Positions 8,945 to 17,421 of a DNA stretch of 64,000 nt are shown in pieces. The translations under genes and the position numbers were made by a program. The DNA comes from Taklimakanibacter deserti (GTDB lineage Bacteria; Pseudomonadota; Alphaproteobacteria; Rhizobiales; Aestuariivirgaceae), in contig QORU01000012.1 in assembly GCA_003574785.1 (NCBI GenBank), positions 124,001 through 188,000 on the forward strand, in the 5' to 3' direction. Each line of letters opens with the position of its first letter. Positions within the stretch are counted from its first letter, which is position 1. The notes beneath the pieces were generated by a model. It was not told the origin of the DNA. It made no database searches and worked only from the letters and a program-made list of their open reading frames with translations.

Positions 8945-9828
8945 CGACCACTCCCCAAGTTATTCAGATGATTCCGATCGAACGGATTACATTTTTGAAT
9001 CCGCGGGTTCGGAATAGGCGCAATCACCAGGTAATAGTCGACAATATAGAAGCCGTGGGCATCAAACGCCCGATTACCGTCAGTCGGCGGGCTACGGGAG
9101 GTGAAGCGCGGTATGACTTGATCTGTGGGCAAGGACGCGTTGAAGCATTTCGAATGTTAGGTGAAACTGAGATTCCTGCCGTCGTTATCGATGCACCTGA
9201 GAGCGAGTGCCTTGTCCGGAGCCTCGTCGAAAACATCGCCCGTAGACAGCATCGACCTCTCGATATTATGCAAGAAATCGGAAGCCTCCGCGAACGGGGA
9301 TACAGCGACGCAGAGATAGCCAAAAAAGTTGGGTGCACTCAGAGCTGGGTCTTTATGATCAATGTCCTCCTCTCGCGTGGCGAAGAACGATTGGTATCAG
9401 CCGTCGAGGCGGGGATAATACCTCTCAGCCTTGCAGTCGATATTGCTAAAGCCGAAACTGATGAAGCGCAGAACATACTGATTGACGCCCATGCGGCTGG
9501 CAAGTTACGGGGCAAGAAATTAACCGCTATTCGCAAAATTCTTGACCAACGCCTCAAGCGCAGCAGGACGCTTCGGAAAGATGCGCGAGGCGCGCGGGCA
9601 TCTCGGCGTGTGACAACTCAGGATCTGATGCGTGTGTATCAGCGTGAGGCGGAAAAGCAGAGGCTATTGGTCAAGAAGTCTGACTTCGCGCAAGCCAAGC
9701 TCCTATTTATTATCGAGGCCGTGAAAGACCTTCTGAGTGACGATGGCTTTCGCAAATTATTGCGGGCTGAGGAACTCGAGACCATGCCGCAAGCCTTGGC
9801 GCTCCGCGTGGATGGGCAAGCGCAATGA
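8941..9828 (+). CDS. ParB/RepB-type partition protein, first copy
   Basis: A 295-residue protein whose ATG overlaps the recombinase stop. Residues 1-95 form the ParB N-terminal (CTPase-type) domain: ERITFLNPRVRNRRNHQVIV and GIKRPITVSRR, with ICGQGRVEAFRMLGE standing in for the G-x-R-R-x-x-A motif and LVRSLVENIARRQHRPLD for the ENIQR box. A KorB-like HTH follows near GYSDAEIAKKVGCTQSWVFM. The C-terminal region is charged and helical. There is no ParA gene beside it, so ordinary plasmid partition seems unlikely; regulation of, or spreading over, the mobile element is a fair guess. Confidence 0.85.
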   Translation: MTTTPQVIQMIPIERITFLNPRVRNRRNHQVIVDNIEAVGIKRPITVSRRATGGEARYDLICGQGRVEAFRMLGETEIPAVVIDAPESECLVRSLVENIARRQHRPLDIMQEIGSLRERGYSDAEIAKKVGCTQSWVFMINVLLSRGEERLVSAVEAGIIPLSLAVDIAKAETDEAQNILIDAHAAGKLRGKKLTAIRKILDQRLKRSRTLRKDARGARASRRVTTQDLMRVYQREAEKQRLLVKKSDFAQAKLLFIIEAVKDLLSDDGFRKLLRAEELETMPQALALRVDGQAQ

Positions 9829-10754
9829 GCGATGACCAGAACAGGGTTGAACGCGTCAAGGTCTCGTTCGAGCAAAACACAGTTGTTCTGCCGGTTTCGC
9901 AAATCGCGCCGTTAAAAAGGCTACGGGAAGGATTCAAGAGCAGCAAGAAGTATGCTCAGATACTAATGTCAGTTCGAGCAATTGGCCTTGTAGAGACACC
10001 TGTTGTAACCAGCGACCCCAAGCGCCGGGATAGATACTATTTGCTTGACGGTCATTTGCGTATTGAGGCTTTGAAGGAACTCGGAGTTGAGAATGTTGAA
10101 TGCTTAGTTTCGAAGGATGACGAAGCATATACCTATAACAAGCATGTCAATCGCCTTTCCCCGGTTCAGGAACATCGAATGATTACGCGAGCCGTGGAGC
10201 GCGGCGTCCCAGAGGCGCAAATTGCTGAAGCTCTCGGCATGGAGGTCACATCAGTTCGGCGGCGTCAACGGATGCTGGATGGCATCTGTCCTGATGTTGT
10301 CGAGATTCTCAAGGATACTGACTGTCCGATGAGCGTTTTCGATACGCTGCGATTGATGGCGCCGCTTCGGCAAATCGAGGCGGCTGAGTTGATGATTGGC
10401 CAAAGTAATTTCACTGGCATCTTCGCCAAAGCGTTACTGGCCGCAACGCCTGAGAGGCTCCTTTCAAAAAAGCCGTCAGCAAGGAAATGCGCCTCGGGCG
10501 ATGGCGTTACTTCCGAGCAGATCGCAAGAATGGAGCGCGAATTGGCCAGCCTTCAGACCCAGGTCAAATCCGTCGAAGAGACTTATGGGGTCAACAATCT
10601 TCATTTGACCGTGGCGCGCGGATATATCCGCAAGCTGTTGTCAAACCATAAGGTCACGCGCTGGCTTGCCCACCATCGCCATGAGTACCTGACAGAATTC
10701 CAGTCGATAGCTGAATTCGAAACGCTCGGCGCAACTAAGGTTGCGGCTGAGTAA
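9825..10754 (+). CDS. ParB/RepB-type partition protein, second copy
   Basis: A 309-residue protein overlapping the previous gene by four bases. It has its own ParB N-terminal domain (VLPVSQIAPLKRLREGFKSS, then YYLLDGHLRIEALKELG) with GHLRIEAL in place of the classical Arg motif. An HTH lies around GVPEAQIAEALGMEVTSVRR. The second half resembles the RepB plasmid-partition domain (CPMSVFDTLRLMAPLRQIEA). It is related to, but clearly different from, its upstream neighbour, so this is not a recent duplication. The three-gene order recombinase-ParB-RepB recurs in rhizobial mobile elements as I recall it. Confidence 0.82.
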   Translation: MSDDQNRVERVKVSFEQNTVVLPVSQIAPLKRLREGFKSSKKYAQILMSVRAIGLVETPVVTSDPKRRDRYYLLDGHLRIEALKELGVENVECLVSKDDEAYTYNKHVNRLSPVQEHRMITRAVERGVPEAQIAEALGMEVTSVRRRQRMLDGICPDVVEILKDTDCPMSVFDTLRLMAPLRQIEAAELMIGQSNFTGIFAKALLAATPERLLSKKPSARKCASGDGVTSEQIARMERELASLQTQVKSVEETYGVNNLHLTVARGYIRKLLSNHKVTRWLAHHRHEYLTEFQSIAEFETLGATKVAAE

Positions 10755-10914
10755 CCTTGATCGAAATGTTGCTGCATGCTGGCACGCTCTGAAACCTCTG
10801 CGAGGCGGCAGAAATTCGATACCCCCGAGCCGGACACTCTGGCGCCGACCGGGTCCGCCCGCGCCAAGCCCGATCCGACGATCGCCCGGTCCTCCGCAAA
10901 ACCCGCTGCCATGG

Positions 10915-11026
10915 CGTCGGACCTGCGGGGATTATTGCGGGGATACCGGAATATCCAGCGTCACTAGTGCCCGGTATTTCAGGTATTTACCCAGCAAGTT
11001 GGGCTCCTGTGCGGTCCGCCATCTTC
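10915..11026. repeat. Imperfect repeat, copy 1 of 3
   Basis: Shows GGGATTATTGCGGGGATACC near 10929 and, after a variable middle, AAGTTGGGCTCCTGTGCGGT followed by CCGCCA near 10997-11022. The same two blocks, about 70 bp apart, recur near 40714-40795 and 45559-45652. A tRNA-Phe fragment lies about 170 bp further on. Meaning unknown; see findings. Confidence 0.5.
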
Positions 11027-11194
11027 AACTGGCGCTGAAATGCTTTCGGTGTATAGCTCGGAATTCGGAAACCGGGTCGGCTGACTTTTTGATCAGCGAA
11101 ACCTAGGTTTGAGTCCGGGGGCAGCCTAGCTCCAATGATATGTTGGCGTTTTGTTCTAAAGGCAATCCAAAGAAGCTAAGCGCGAAAGCAGATC

Positions 11195-11257
11195 GGCTAG
11201 AAGAGTGGCGGACTGAAAATCCGCGTGTCGGTGGTTCAATTCCGCCCCTGGGCACCA
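11195..11257 (+). pseudogene. tRNA-Phe(GAA) 3' fragment
   Basis: GCGGA-CTGAAAA-TCCGC (11208-11224) is an anticodon arm with anticodon GAA. The T arm GGTGG-TTCAATT-CCGCC and the 3' strand CCTGGGC-A-CCA (ending 11257) follow in correct spacing. The matching 5' acceptor strand GCCCAGG is absent upstream and the D arm is not recoverable, so this is a 3' piece, not a working tRNA. Such pieces are left when an integrative element carries the end of its target tRNA. Confidence 0.75.
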
Positions 11258-11574
11258 TCAATTCCAGTCGCAAAATCAAACGATTAGTGGCGCCAGAGGC
11301 AACTCCATTCTTAGTCATGTTGCGTCGCGTTGCTGTCAACGGCTACCATTGATTTTCAACGGTTTTTGGAGAGCAGCGGCAGTTCCATGCGACATGAATG
11401 CAACATGCCTACACATGCTGTGCTGTTGGTTTAAAGGGGGGTGCGCAAGAAATGCTGTGACCGCTGCGCGTAGCTGAAAGACCAACCACTCGCAGCAATT
11501 CCCGAATATTCCACAAACCTTCGCGGCGTGGTACGTCCCCAAAGATCTGCACCCTTGTCGTTTGGATCAGCCGA

Positions 11575-11690
11575 ATGAAACTCGAGGACCTCGCACCGGG
11601 GCAAAGCCTATCGGGGATCGAGCCCACGAAGGTGATGGCCCTGGTGCCACTCGCCGGAGGCTCCATGCAGCTGACCTACCGCCCTGCGCC
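11575..11690 (+). pseudogene. Broken 5' end of an SNF2/DISARM-type helicase gene
   Basis: The frame opens with MKLEDLAPGQSLSGI, then EPTKVMALVPLAGGSMQLTY. This matches, from memory, the characteristic N-terminus of large helicases in phage-defence loci (DrmD/BrxHI-like: MKLEDL-x-PG-x-x-V-x-GI ... LTY). After residue 36 the homology stops and no helicase motif follows within the window; the downstream bases contain a possible further scrap (QQIVLLSPANLSAG, near 11760). It sits directly upstream of brxE and may be what remains of a helicase once carried by this defence locus. Confidence 0.4.
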
Positions 11691-11911
11691 ACCGAGATCT
11701 CGGCCACCAATCCTCGAAGGCGTACTCGACCCCGCACCCGCCGCGCTGGCGTCCGCGGGAACAGCAGATTGTGCTCCTTTCGCCTGCCAATCTGTCTGCC
11801 GGCTCATTCAAAATGTGGGGGAATGCTGGTGCCTAAGCATTCACAGGCTCCGCGCAATATTGCGCCTTCGTCAGGTGACCGAAATTTGGGCATTCCAAGG
11901 GGCCGGACGTG

Positions 11912-12415
11912 ATGGCTGCTAGAATGCCCTCATCACCCGTACAGATATTGAAGCTCAGGCAGCTCGTGGGGTTTCTTGGCGAGCGCGCGCAGTTTGGATG
12001 GTGGCCGACGGCCTTTTATGAGCCGTCGGGCCGCCTTTTTCTTGAACCGATCTTTTCGAAGACGCCGCAAGTCGCACAGTATCATGGGGTTGTGGAGGCC
12101 GCCCGCCGTCTCCACGACGAACACCTAAGCATTGGCGCTTATCACCTTTTTCGTCTGACGGAGGAGATAGAGCAGGATCTCCACGTGCTTGTGCAAACTG
12201 CGGCCGAAGAATGGTCCCCTGCGGTGCTCTATCGAGATAAGCAGACGGCGCTCGCCGCGCTCACCGATCTGACTAGCGCCGCAAAGAAGGATGGCGTGGG
12301 TCCGATATCAATTGGCGATGTGAGGAATATTGCCGGCCTCTTGAGAGACATTGCGTCAGTTTATCGCTCAGCGTTTTTGTCCGGCACCCCATCATTCCCG
12401 TATCTGGCAGGTTGA
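11912..12415 (+). CDS. brxE: BrxE-like BREX protein
   Basis: A 167-residue protein, first gene of the BREX operon. ATG 11912 lies 9 nt after an AAGGGG site; GTG 11909 and ATG 11924 are alternatives. The recognisable block is LKLRQLVGFLGERAQFGWWP, then LEPIFSKTPQVAQYHGVVEA and a later HDEHLSIGAYHLFRL. These are the features I associate with the BrxE family, described from type 6 BREX. Its biochemical role is not known. It overlaps the brxA region at its stop, so translation is coupled. Finding brxE ahead of a type 1 gene order (with brxL and without brxD or brxHI) is unusual. Confidence 0.7.
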   Translation: MAARMPSSPVQILKLRQLVGFLGERAQFGWWPTAFYEPSGRLFLEPIFSKTPQVAQYHGVVEAARRLHDEHLSIGAYHLFRLTEEIEQDLHVLVQTAAEEWSPAVLYRDKQTALAALTDLTSAAKKDGVGPISIGDVRNIAGLLRDIASVYRSAFLSGTPSFPYLAG

Positions 12416-12417
12416 TC

Positions 12418-13206
12418 GTGCCGGAGCAAAAACGATACGATACAAATCTGGCGATGGGCCTTGGCCTTATCGATGAAACGAAGGAACTGCTTCAGATATG
12501 GTCGCCCGGGCTGTCTGCAACCGCTCTGTATCAAGAGGTCCTTAGCTCCGGCAAACTGGCCGGCGGGTCGGCCTACCGGCTGCGAAACATCGTAGTTCGG
12601 TGTTTCGCCAACAGGTTTTTGGTTCAGGACGGCGCCCCCGCTACCCGCATCAAGACACTGATGCCCACGTTGACAGCTTCAGAGCTGCGGCAGTTGCTTT
12701 TCCTTTATACCTGCCGGGCCAATCCTATTCTGGCTGATTTTGTGCGTGAGACATATTGGAGGGCCTACGAGTCCGGCGCCAGCCGTGTGACCAAAAACAG
12801 TGCCGAGGAATTTGTTCGCCGAGCAATCGACGATGGCAAGACGCCATCGCGTTGGGCGGAGGGTCAAATTGAGCGCATGGGCCGCTATCTGACGGGCTGC
12901 TGCTTCGATTTTGGATTGCTTGGAAACCGAACGACGGGCGGACGTCGAATCAATGCTTTTAGAATTGAACCGAAAATCGTTACCTACCTAGCGCATGAGC
13001 TCCATTTTACGGGGCTAGGAGATAACGCTCTTCTCATGCATCAAGATTGGCAGTTATTCGGTCTCGCCCGCGAGGATGTGTTGGATGAGCTCAAAATGCT
13101 CTCCCTCAAGGGGCATCTCATCATCCAGGCCGCGGGCGACGTCGTTCGGATCAGCTGGAAACAACCGAGCATGGAGACGCTTTGCGATGTCCTCTCTCAG
13201 GGATGA
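12418..13206 (+). CDS. brxA: BREX protein BrxA (DUF1819 family)
   Basis: A 262-residue protein. GTG 12418 is preferred because GGCAGG lies six bases upstream; a TTG at 12412 would overlap the brxE stop. Features of the DUF1819 family are visible: an N-terminal YDTNLAMGLGLIDETKELL, the SGKLAGGSAYRLRNIV helix pair and a C-terminal winged-helix-like part ending in VLDELKMLSLKGHLIIQAAG. BrxA is a small DNA-binding protein related to NusB-like RNA/DNA-binding folds and is needed for full BREX function. Its last 20 bases overlap brxB. Confidence 0.85.
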   Translation: MPEQKRYDTNLAMGLGLIDETKELLQIWSPGLSATALYQEVLSSGKLAGGSAYRLRNIVVRCFANRFLVQDGAPATRIKTLMPTLTASELRQLLFLYTCRANPILADFVRETYWRAYESGASRVTKNSAEEFVRRAIDDGKTPSRWAEGQIERMGRYLTGCCFDFGLLGNRTTGGRRINAFRIEPKIVTYLAHELHFTGLGDNALLMHQDWQLFGLAREDVLDELKMLSLKGHLIIQAAGDVVRISWKQPSMETLCDVLSQG

Positions 13207-13762
13207 CTTTGACGAGTTGCGCGAGCGCATCCGACACGGGCGCGAGCTGGGCCATGCCAGCTTCGAACCCATTTACTATCTGATCTTTGCGCCAGACCAG
13301 ATCCTGGAGGCGAAGCGCCAGACGCCGGCCTGGACGGCAAAGCTTCATCAAGAGGGCTGGGACGTCTCCCCGTTTTCGATCGCGGAGAACCTCTGGGACA
13401 TCCTTCAGAACGATCCATTTTGGTCCCTTTGTCTTAAGGAGGACAAAGCCTCGCCCCAAGACTGGGTGCGCACAAATAAGGCACTGGCCGATATTGTTAC
13501 ATCCGGAGGCGGTCTGCTTCGGCGCCTCGAGGAAGCGCTTAGGCCGCTCGAAGCCAGGCCGAACGCGCTGCTCCTCGTGACGGATCTCGAGGCGCTACAT
13601 CCGTTTCTGCGCATCGGTGCGATAGAAAGTCAGCTGCAAGGGCAATTCCATGTACCAACCGTGTTCCTCTATCCCGGCATTCGAACCGGAAAAACCCGTC
13701 TGAAGTTTCTGGGCTTTTACCCGGAAGATGGGAACTACCGGTCCGTCCATGTTGGCGGTTAG
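13187..13762 (+). CDS. brxB: BREX protein BrxB (DUF1788 family)
   Basis: A 191-residue protein. ATG 13187 (MSSLRDDFDELRERI) is chosen over an earlier in-frame ATG at 13076, because the added 37 residues would be low-complexity sequence encoded entirely within brxA. The DUF1788 pattern shows in SFEPIYYLIFAPDQILEAKR, in the VTDLEALHPFLRIGAIESQL block, and in the ending FLYPGIRTG...RLKFLGFYPEDGNYRS. BrxB is required in type 1 BREX, acting with BrxC and PglZ; its exact role is unknown. It overlaps brxA by 20 bases and precedes brxC by 30 bases. Confidence 0.9.
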   Translation: MSSLRDDFDELRERIRHGRELGHASFEPIYYLIFAPDQILEAKRQTPAWTAKLHQEGWDVSPFSIAENLWDILQNDPFWSLCLKEDKASPQDWVRTNKALADIVTSGGGLLRRLEEALRPLEARPNALLLVTDLEALHPFLRIGAIESQLQGQFHVPTVFLYPGIRTGKTRLKFLGFYPEDGNYRSVHVGG

Positions 13763-13792
13763 AGAGTTAAGAAAAGGCTGAGGGACTACGCC

Positions 13793-16700
13793 GTGAGCAT
13801 TCGCAAACTATTCGATCCATCCAAGGACATTTATAGGACGATCGAGAAGGTCATCACTTATGGCGCCGCGCAGGAAGGGCGCCTGAAGGCTGAGATCTCC
13901 GAATATGTCGTGACCGAGAGCATCGAGGAGCAGTTCCGAAAACTCCTTGATCGCATGCAACTGGCCATGGAGGCGGGCGGAGAAAACGAAGTTGGGGTTT
14001 GGGTTTCCGGCTTCTATGGCTCGGGCAAAAGCTCTTTCACCAAGTATCTCGGCCTTGCCTTCGACAATCAGCGCACGATTGACGGAACCCCGTTCATCAA
14101 GCACCTGCAGGATCGCCTGCATAAGCCTCAGACGAAGGCGTTGCTCAGCGCGGTCGTGCAACGGTTCCCAGCTGCTGTAGTCTTGCTCGACCTGGCCAGC
14201 GAGATGCTGGCTGGCGCGACCATGGAAGAGGTTTCCACGGTCCTCTACTTCAAGGTCCTCCAGTGGGCCGGTTATTCGCGGAATTTGAAAGTAGCTGCTT
14301 TCGAGCGAATGATCGAAAAGTACAATCGCACCGAGGAGTTGCATCGCCGTGTTGCAGAGGCCTTGCCGGGAGCGACCTGGGATCGCATTCAGAACAATCC
14401 GCTCGCGATCGACGGGCTTATCCCGAAGATCGCCCATGAGATGTATCCGGGATTGTTCCCCGAGGCGAAGTCGTTCTCTTCAAGCACCGAGGGCTTCTTC
14501 CAGTTTGAGGATCAACGGGTCCAGGAAATGATCGACATTGTCCGCGAGAAGAGCGGCAAGGAGAACATCATCTTCATCATCGATGAGGTCGGTCAGTATG
14601 TCGCGTCGCGCGACAACCTGATCCTCAACCTCGACGGCTTAGCGAAGAACCTTAAGCGTCTTGGCGACGGCAAAGTCTGGATCATATCCACAGCGCAGCA
14701 AACCCTGACGGAGGACGATCCGCGGGCGGCCTTGAATTCGGATAAGCTCTACAAGCTCAAGGATCGCTTCCCGATCCAGATCGACCTCGAATCCAGCGAC
14801 ATCAAGGAGATCTGCTATCGCCGATTGCTTGGGAAGTCCCCGGCCGGCGAGAAGCAACTTGGAGATCTGTTCGATGCCCACGGCCAGGCACTTCGGCACA
14901 ATACCAAGCTGCAGGACGCCAAATATTACGAGGCGGACTTCAGTCGTGAGACGTTCATAAACCTCTATCCGTTCCTGCCCGCTCATTTTGACATCCTGCT
15001 GCACCTTTTGGGCGCCTTGGCGAAGTCCACCGGCGGCATTGGTCTGCGGTCAGCGATCAAGGTGGTGCAGGACGTGCTCAAGGGAGAGGGCGGGACGACG
15101 GCGATGGCCGATCAGCCGGTCGGCTGGCTCGCAACGACCGTCACGCTCTACGACGAGCTCGAGAAGGATACTCGGCGCGCATTCCCATCGATCCATCAGG
15201 CGGTCGGGAAAGTCCTCATTCGGTTTCCAGACTCGCAGCGGCACCAGGACATCGCAAAATCTGTCGCCGTCTTGCAGATCCTAGGCAACCTGCCGGTGAC
15301 GGTGCAAAACGTCGCCAGCCTGATGCAGCCGTCGGTCACCGCCCCGTCGCAACTCGAGGCGGTGCAAAAGGCGGTCGAGGAAATGCTCGGCGACGTTCAC
15401 GTTCCGCTCGGCGAGAAAGACGGCAGCCTCGTTTTCCTGAGCGAGAAGCTCAGGGACATCGAGCAAGAGCGAGGCGCACTGGCTTTGCGTTCGGTGGATG
15501 TCAGGCGCGTCTTCAACGACGCCTTGCGCGAGGTGTTCGATCCGCTGCCGCGGGTCAATCTGCATGGCACCTTGGCCGTTGCATCCGGCCTCAAGGTGCA
15601 GACTGGCAGTGCAGTGACCAGCCTTGCCGGCGATCAAAATGCTATCCAGACAATCGTCGAGTTGGTCCCGGCGGCCGACTATGACGCGGACCGCACCCGT
15701 ATGCTCGACGACTCGCGCAGCCGTACCAGCCGGAACCTCATCGGCCTTTTGGCGCGGACGAATGCCGAACTGGACGACCTTGCCACCGAGATTTACCGCA
15801 GCCAGCGCATCGCCGAGCTGCATCGCAACGAACCCGACCAGGAGGTCCGCGACTATTGCGCGGGCCAGCTCGATCGGGCGGCTAAGCTTGCCGTTCAATT
15901 GCAGAGCAAGATCAAGCAGACCCTGCAGGGCGGATCGTTCGTTTTCCGGGGCCAGGCCACCGCGGTTTCTGCGCTCAACGTGGACCTGTTAGAGGCTGCG
16001 AAGAAGCTCCTCGCTGACGTCGCCGTGCAGGTATTCGACCGCTATGCCGAGGCGCCGGTCCGCGCCGCCACGGATACCGCTGAGAAATTCCTGAAGGTTG
16101 CCAACCCTTCGGCGATCAGCAGCAGCCTGGATCCGCTCGGTTTGGTGCAGACGGTTGCCGGGCGTTCGACGTTCCGCTCCGACCACAAGTCGATGATCAG
16201 TATTCGCGATTACGTCGATAGACGTGGCACGGTCGATGGAAAGCGGTTGCTTGATGACTTCAATAGCGATCCCTTCGGATGGTCGCCCGACACCACGCGC
16301 TACGTCCTCGCCGCTATGCTGATGGCGGGGGAGATCAAGCTCAAGGTCTCTGGTCGAGAAGTCACTGCAGCGGGCCAACAGGCGATTGACGCGCTCAAAA
16401 CCAACAACTCATTCAAACCTATCGGCGTGGCGCTGCGGGACGAGCGCCCGTCGAATGAGACGCTGGCGCGGGCCGCCGAGCGATTGACGGATTTGGTCGG
16501 CGACACGGTCATTCCCCTTGAACAGGAAATCAGCAAGGCAGCTGTCAAGCATTTCCCGCGGTTCCAATACGACTACGGCTCTCTGGCGGAGAAGCTGAGT
16601 GGTCTGGGCCTTGTTGGGAGCGATCGCGTCCAAGCTATGAATCAAGAGCTGGCCGACGTGCTCTTCACTGACGCTTCAGACGCGCCACAGCGTATGGGCG

Positions 16701-17419
16701 CGGAGGCTTCCGCCCTATACGACAACCTGAAATGGGCGCTCGAGGTAAAGCGTTCGCTGGACAATGGCCTTGATGGCACCTTGCGAGAGTTGCAGTCACA
16801 CCGTTTGGACGTCGAAGCGCTGCCCGATACGGGCATCCCCGGTGAACTGCGGAACGAGCTCCGGGAAGAGCTCTCAACGCTGTCCGATCGCTTGAAGACG
16901 GACGACTTCTATAAGCATGTCGCGGATTTCAACTCTCTGCTTACGCACGTCAAAGGTTGTGTCCGCGATTCCGTGATCGCACTAGGAGATCAGCAGAAGC
17001 TTCGGATCAAAGAGGGAATCGAGGACCTCCAGCGCCTACCTGAATGGCCGGAGCTTACCCAGGAAGAACGCGGGAATGCCGTAGATCGACTCGAGGCTCT
17101 CGCTCTTGCCGTTCCGCACGATATGGCCGGCCTGAAGAAGCTCCTGGCCCGCGACTACGACATCAGCAGCACCCTCGAGGACATCAAGCGATCGATCAAC
17201 CGGCAGCGGCAAGAACGCATCCGCCAGGAGCTCGACGAGGAGGCTGCAAAGTACAAGGCACAAGGCGGCGGCAAGCTCGCACGCTCGATCGCGGTGCCGT
17301 CCAAACTTTCGTCCGCCAGCGATCTCGACGCGCTGATCCTTAAGCTCAACGAGATCAAGACCCAGCTCGCGCTTTTCGATGAGATCGAGGTTTCCTTCGT
17401 GGTCGACGGAGACGAGTGA
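13793..17419 (+). CDS. brxC: BREX ATPase BrxC (PglY-type)
   Basis: A 1208-residue protein, the usual size for this family, with GTG start 13793 preceded by GAGGGA. The P-loop GFYGSGKSSF is at about residues 73-82 and Walker B IIFIIDEVGQY puts the acidic pair at D264-E265. A following STAQQTL segment resembles sensor 1 of AAA-type ATPases. The central and C-terminal parts are long helical regions (SINRQRQERIRQELDEEAAK near the end). BrxC is essential for both phage resistance and host methylation in known type 1 systems. It overlaps the pglX region by four bases. Confidence 0.93.
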   Translation: MSIRKLFDPSKDIYRTIEKVITYGAAQEGRLKAEISEYVVTESIEEQFRKLLDRMQLAMEAGGENEVGVWVSGFYGSGKSSFTKYLGLAFDNQRTIDGTPFIKHLQDRLHKPQTKALLSAVVQRFPAAVVLLDLASEMLAGATMEEVSTVLYFKVLQWAGYSRNLKVAAFERMIEKYNRTEELHRRVAEALPGATWDRIQNNPLAIDGLIPKIAHEMYPGLFPEAKSFSSSTEGFFQFEDQRVQEMIDIVREKSGKENIIFIIDEVGQYVASRDNLILNLDGLAKNLKRLGDGKVWIISTAQQTLTEDDPRAALNSDKLYKLKDRFPIQIDLESSDIKEICYRRLLGKSPAGEKQLGDLFDAHGQALRHNTKLQDAKYYEADFSRETFINLYPFLPAHFDILLHLLGALAKSTGGIGLRSAIKVVQDVLKGEGGTTAMADQPVGWLATTVTLYDELEKDTRRAFPSIHQAVGKVLIRFPDSQRHQDIAKSVAVLQILGNLPVTVQNVASLMQPSVTAPSQLEAVQKAVEEMLGDVHVPLGEKDGSLVFLSEKLRDIEQERGALALRSVDVRRVFNDALREVFDPLPRVNLHGTLAVASGLKVQTGSAVTSLAGDQNAIQTIVELVPAADYDADRTRMLDDSRSRTSRNLIGLLARTNAELDDLATEIYRSQRIAELHRNEPDQEVRDYCAGQLDRAAKLAVQLQSKIKQTLQGGSFVFRGQATAVSALNVDLLEAAKKLLADVAVQVFDRYAEAPVRAATDTAEKFLKVANPSAISSSLDPLGLVQTVAGRSTFRSDHKSMISIRDYVDRRGTVDGKRLLDDFNSDPFGWSPDTTRYVLAAMLMAGEIKLKVSGREVTAAGQQAIDALKTNNSFKPIGVALRDERPSNETLARAAERLTDLVGDTVIPLEQEISKAAVKHFPRFQYDYGSLAEKLSGLGLVGSDRVQAMNQELADVLFTDASDAPQRMGAEASALYDNLKWALEVKRSLDNGLDGTLRELQSHRLDVEALPDTGIPGELRNELREELSTLSDRLKTDDFYKHVADFNSLLTHVKGCVRDSVIALGDQQKLRIKEGIEDLQRLPEWPELTQEERGNAVDRLEALALAVPHDMAGLKKLLARDYDISSTLEDIKRSINRQRQERIRQELDEEAAKYKAQGGGKLARSIAVPSKLSSASDLDALILKLNEIKTQLALFDEIEVSFVVDGDE

Positions 17420-17421
17420 CG

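Noticed and set aside
11103..11339. Minus-strand ORF containing GIEPPTRGFSVRHS
   Set aside because: False translation across the tRNA-Phe fragment.
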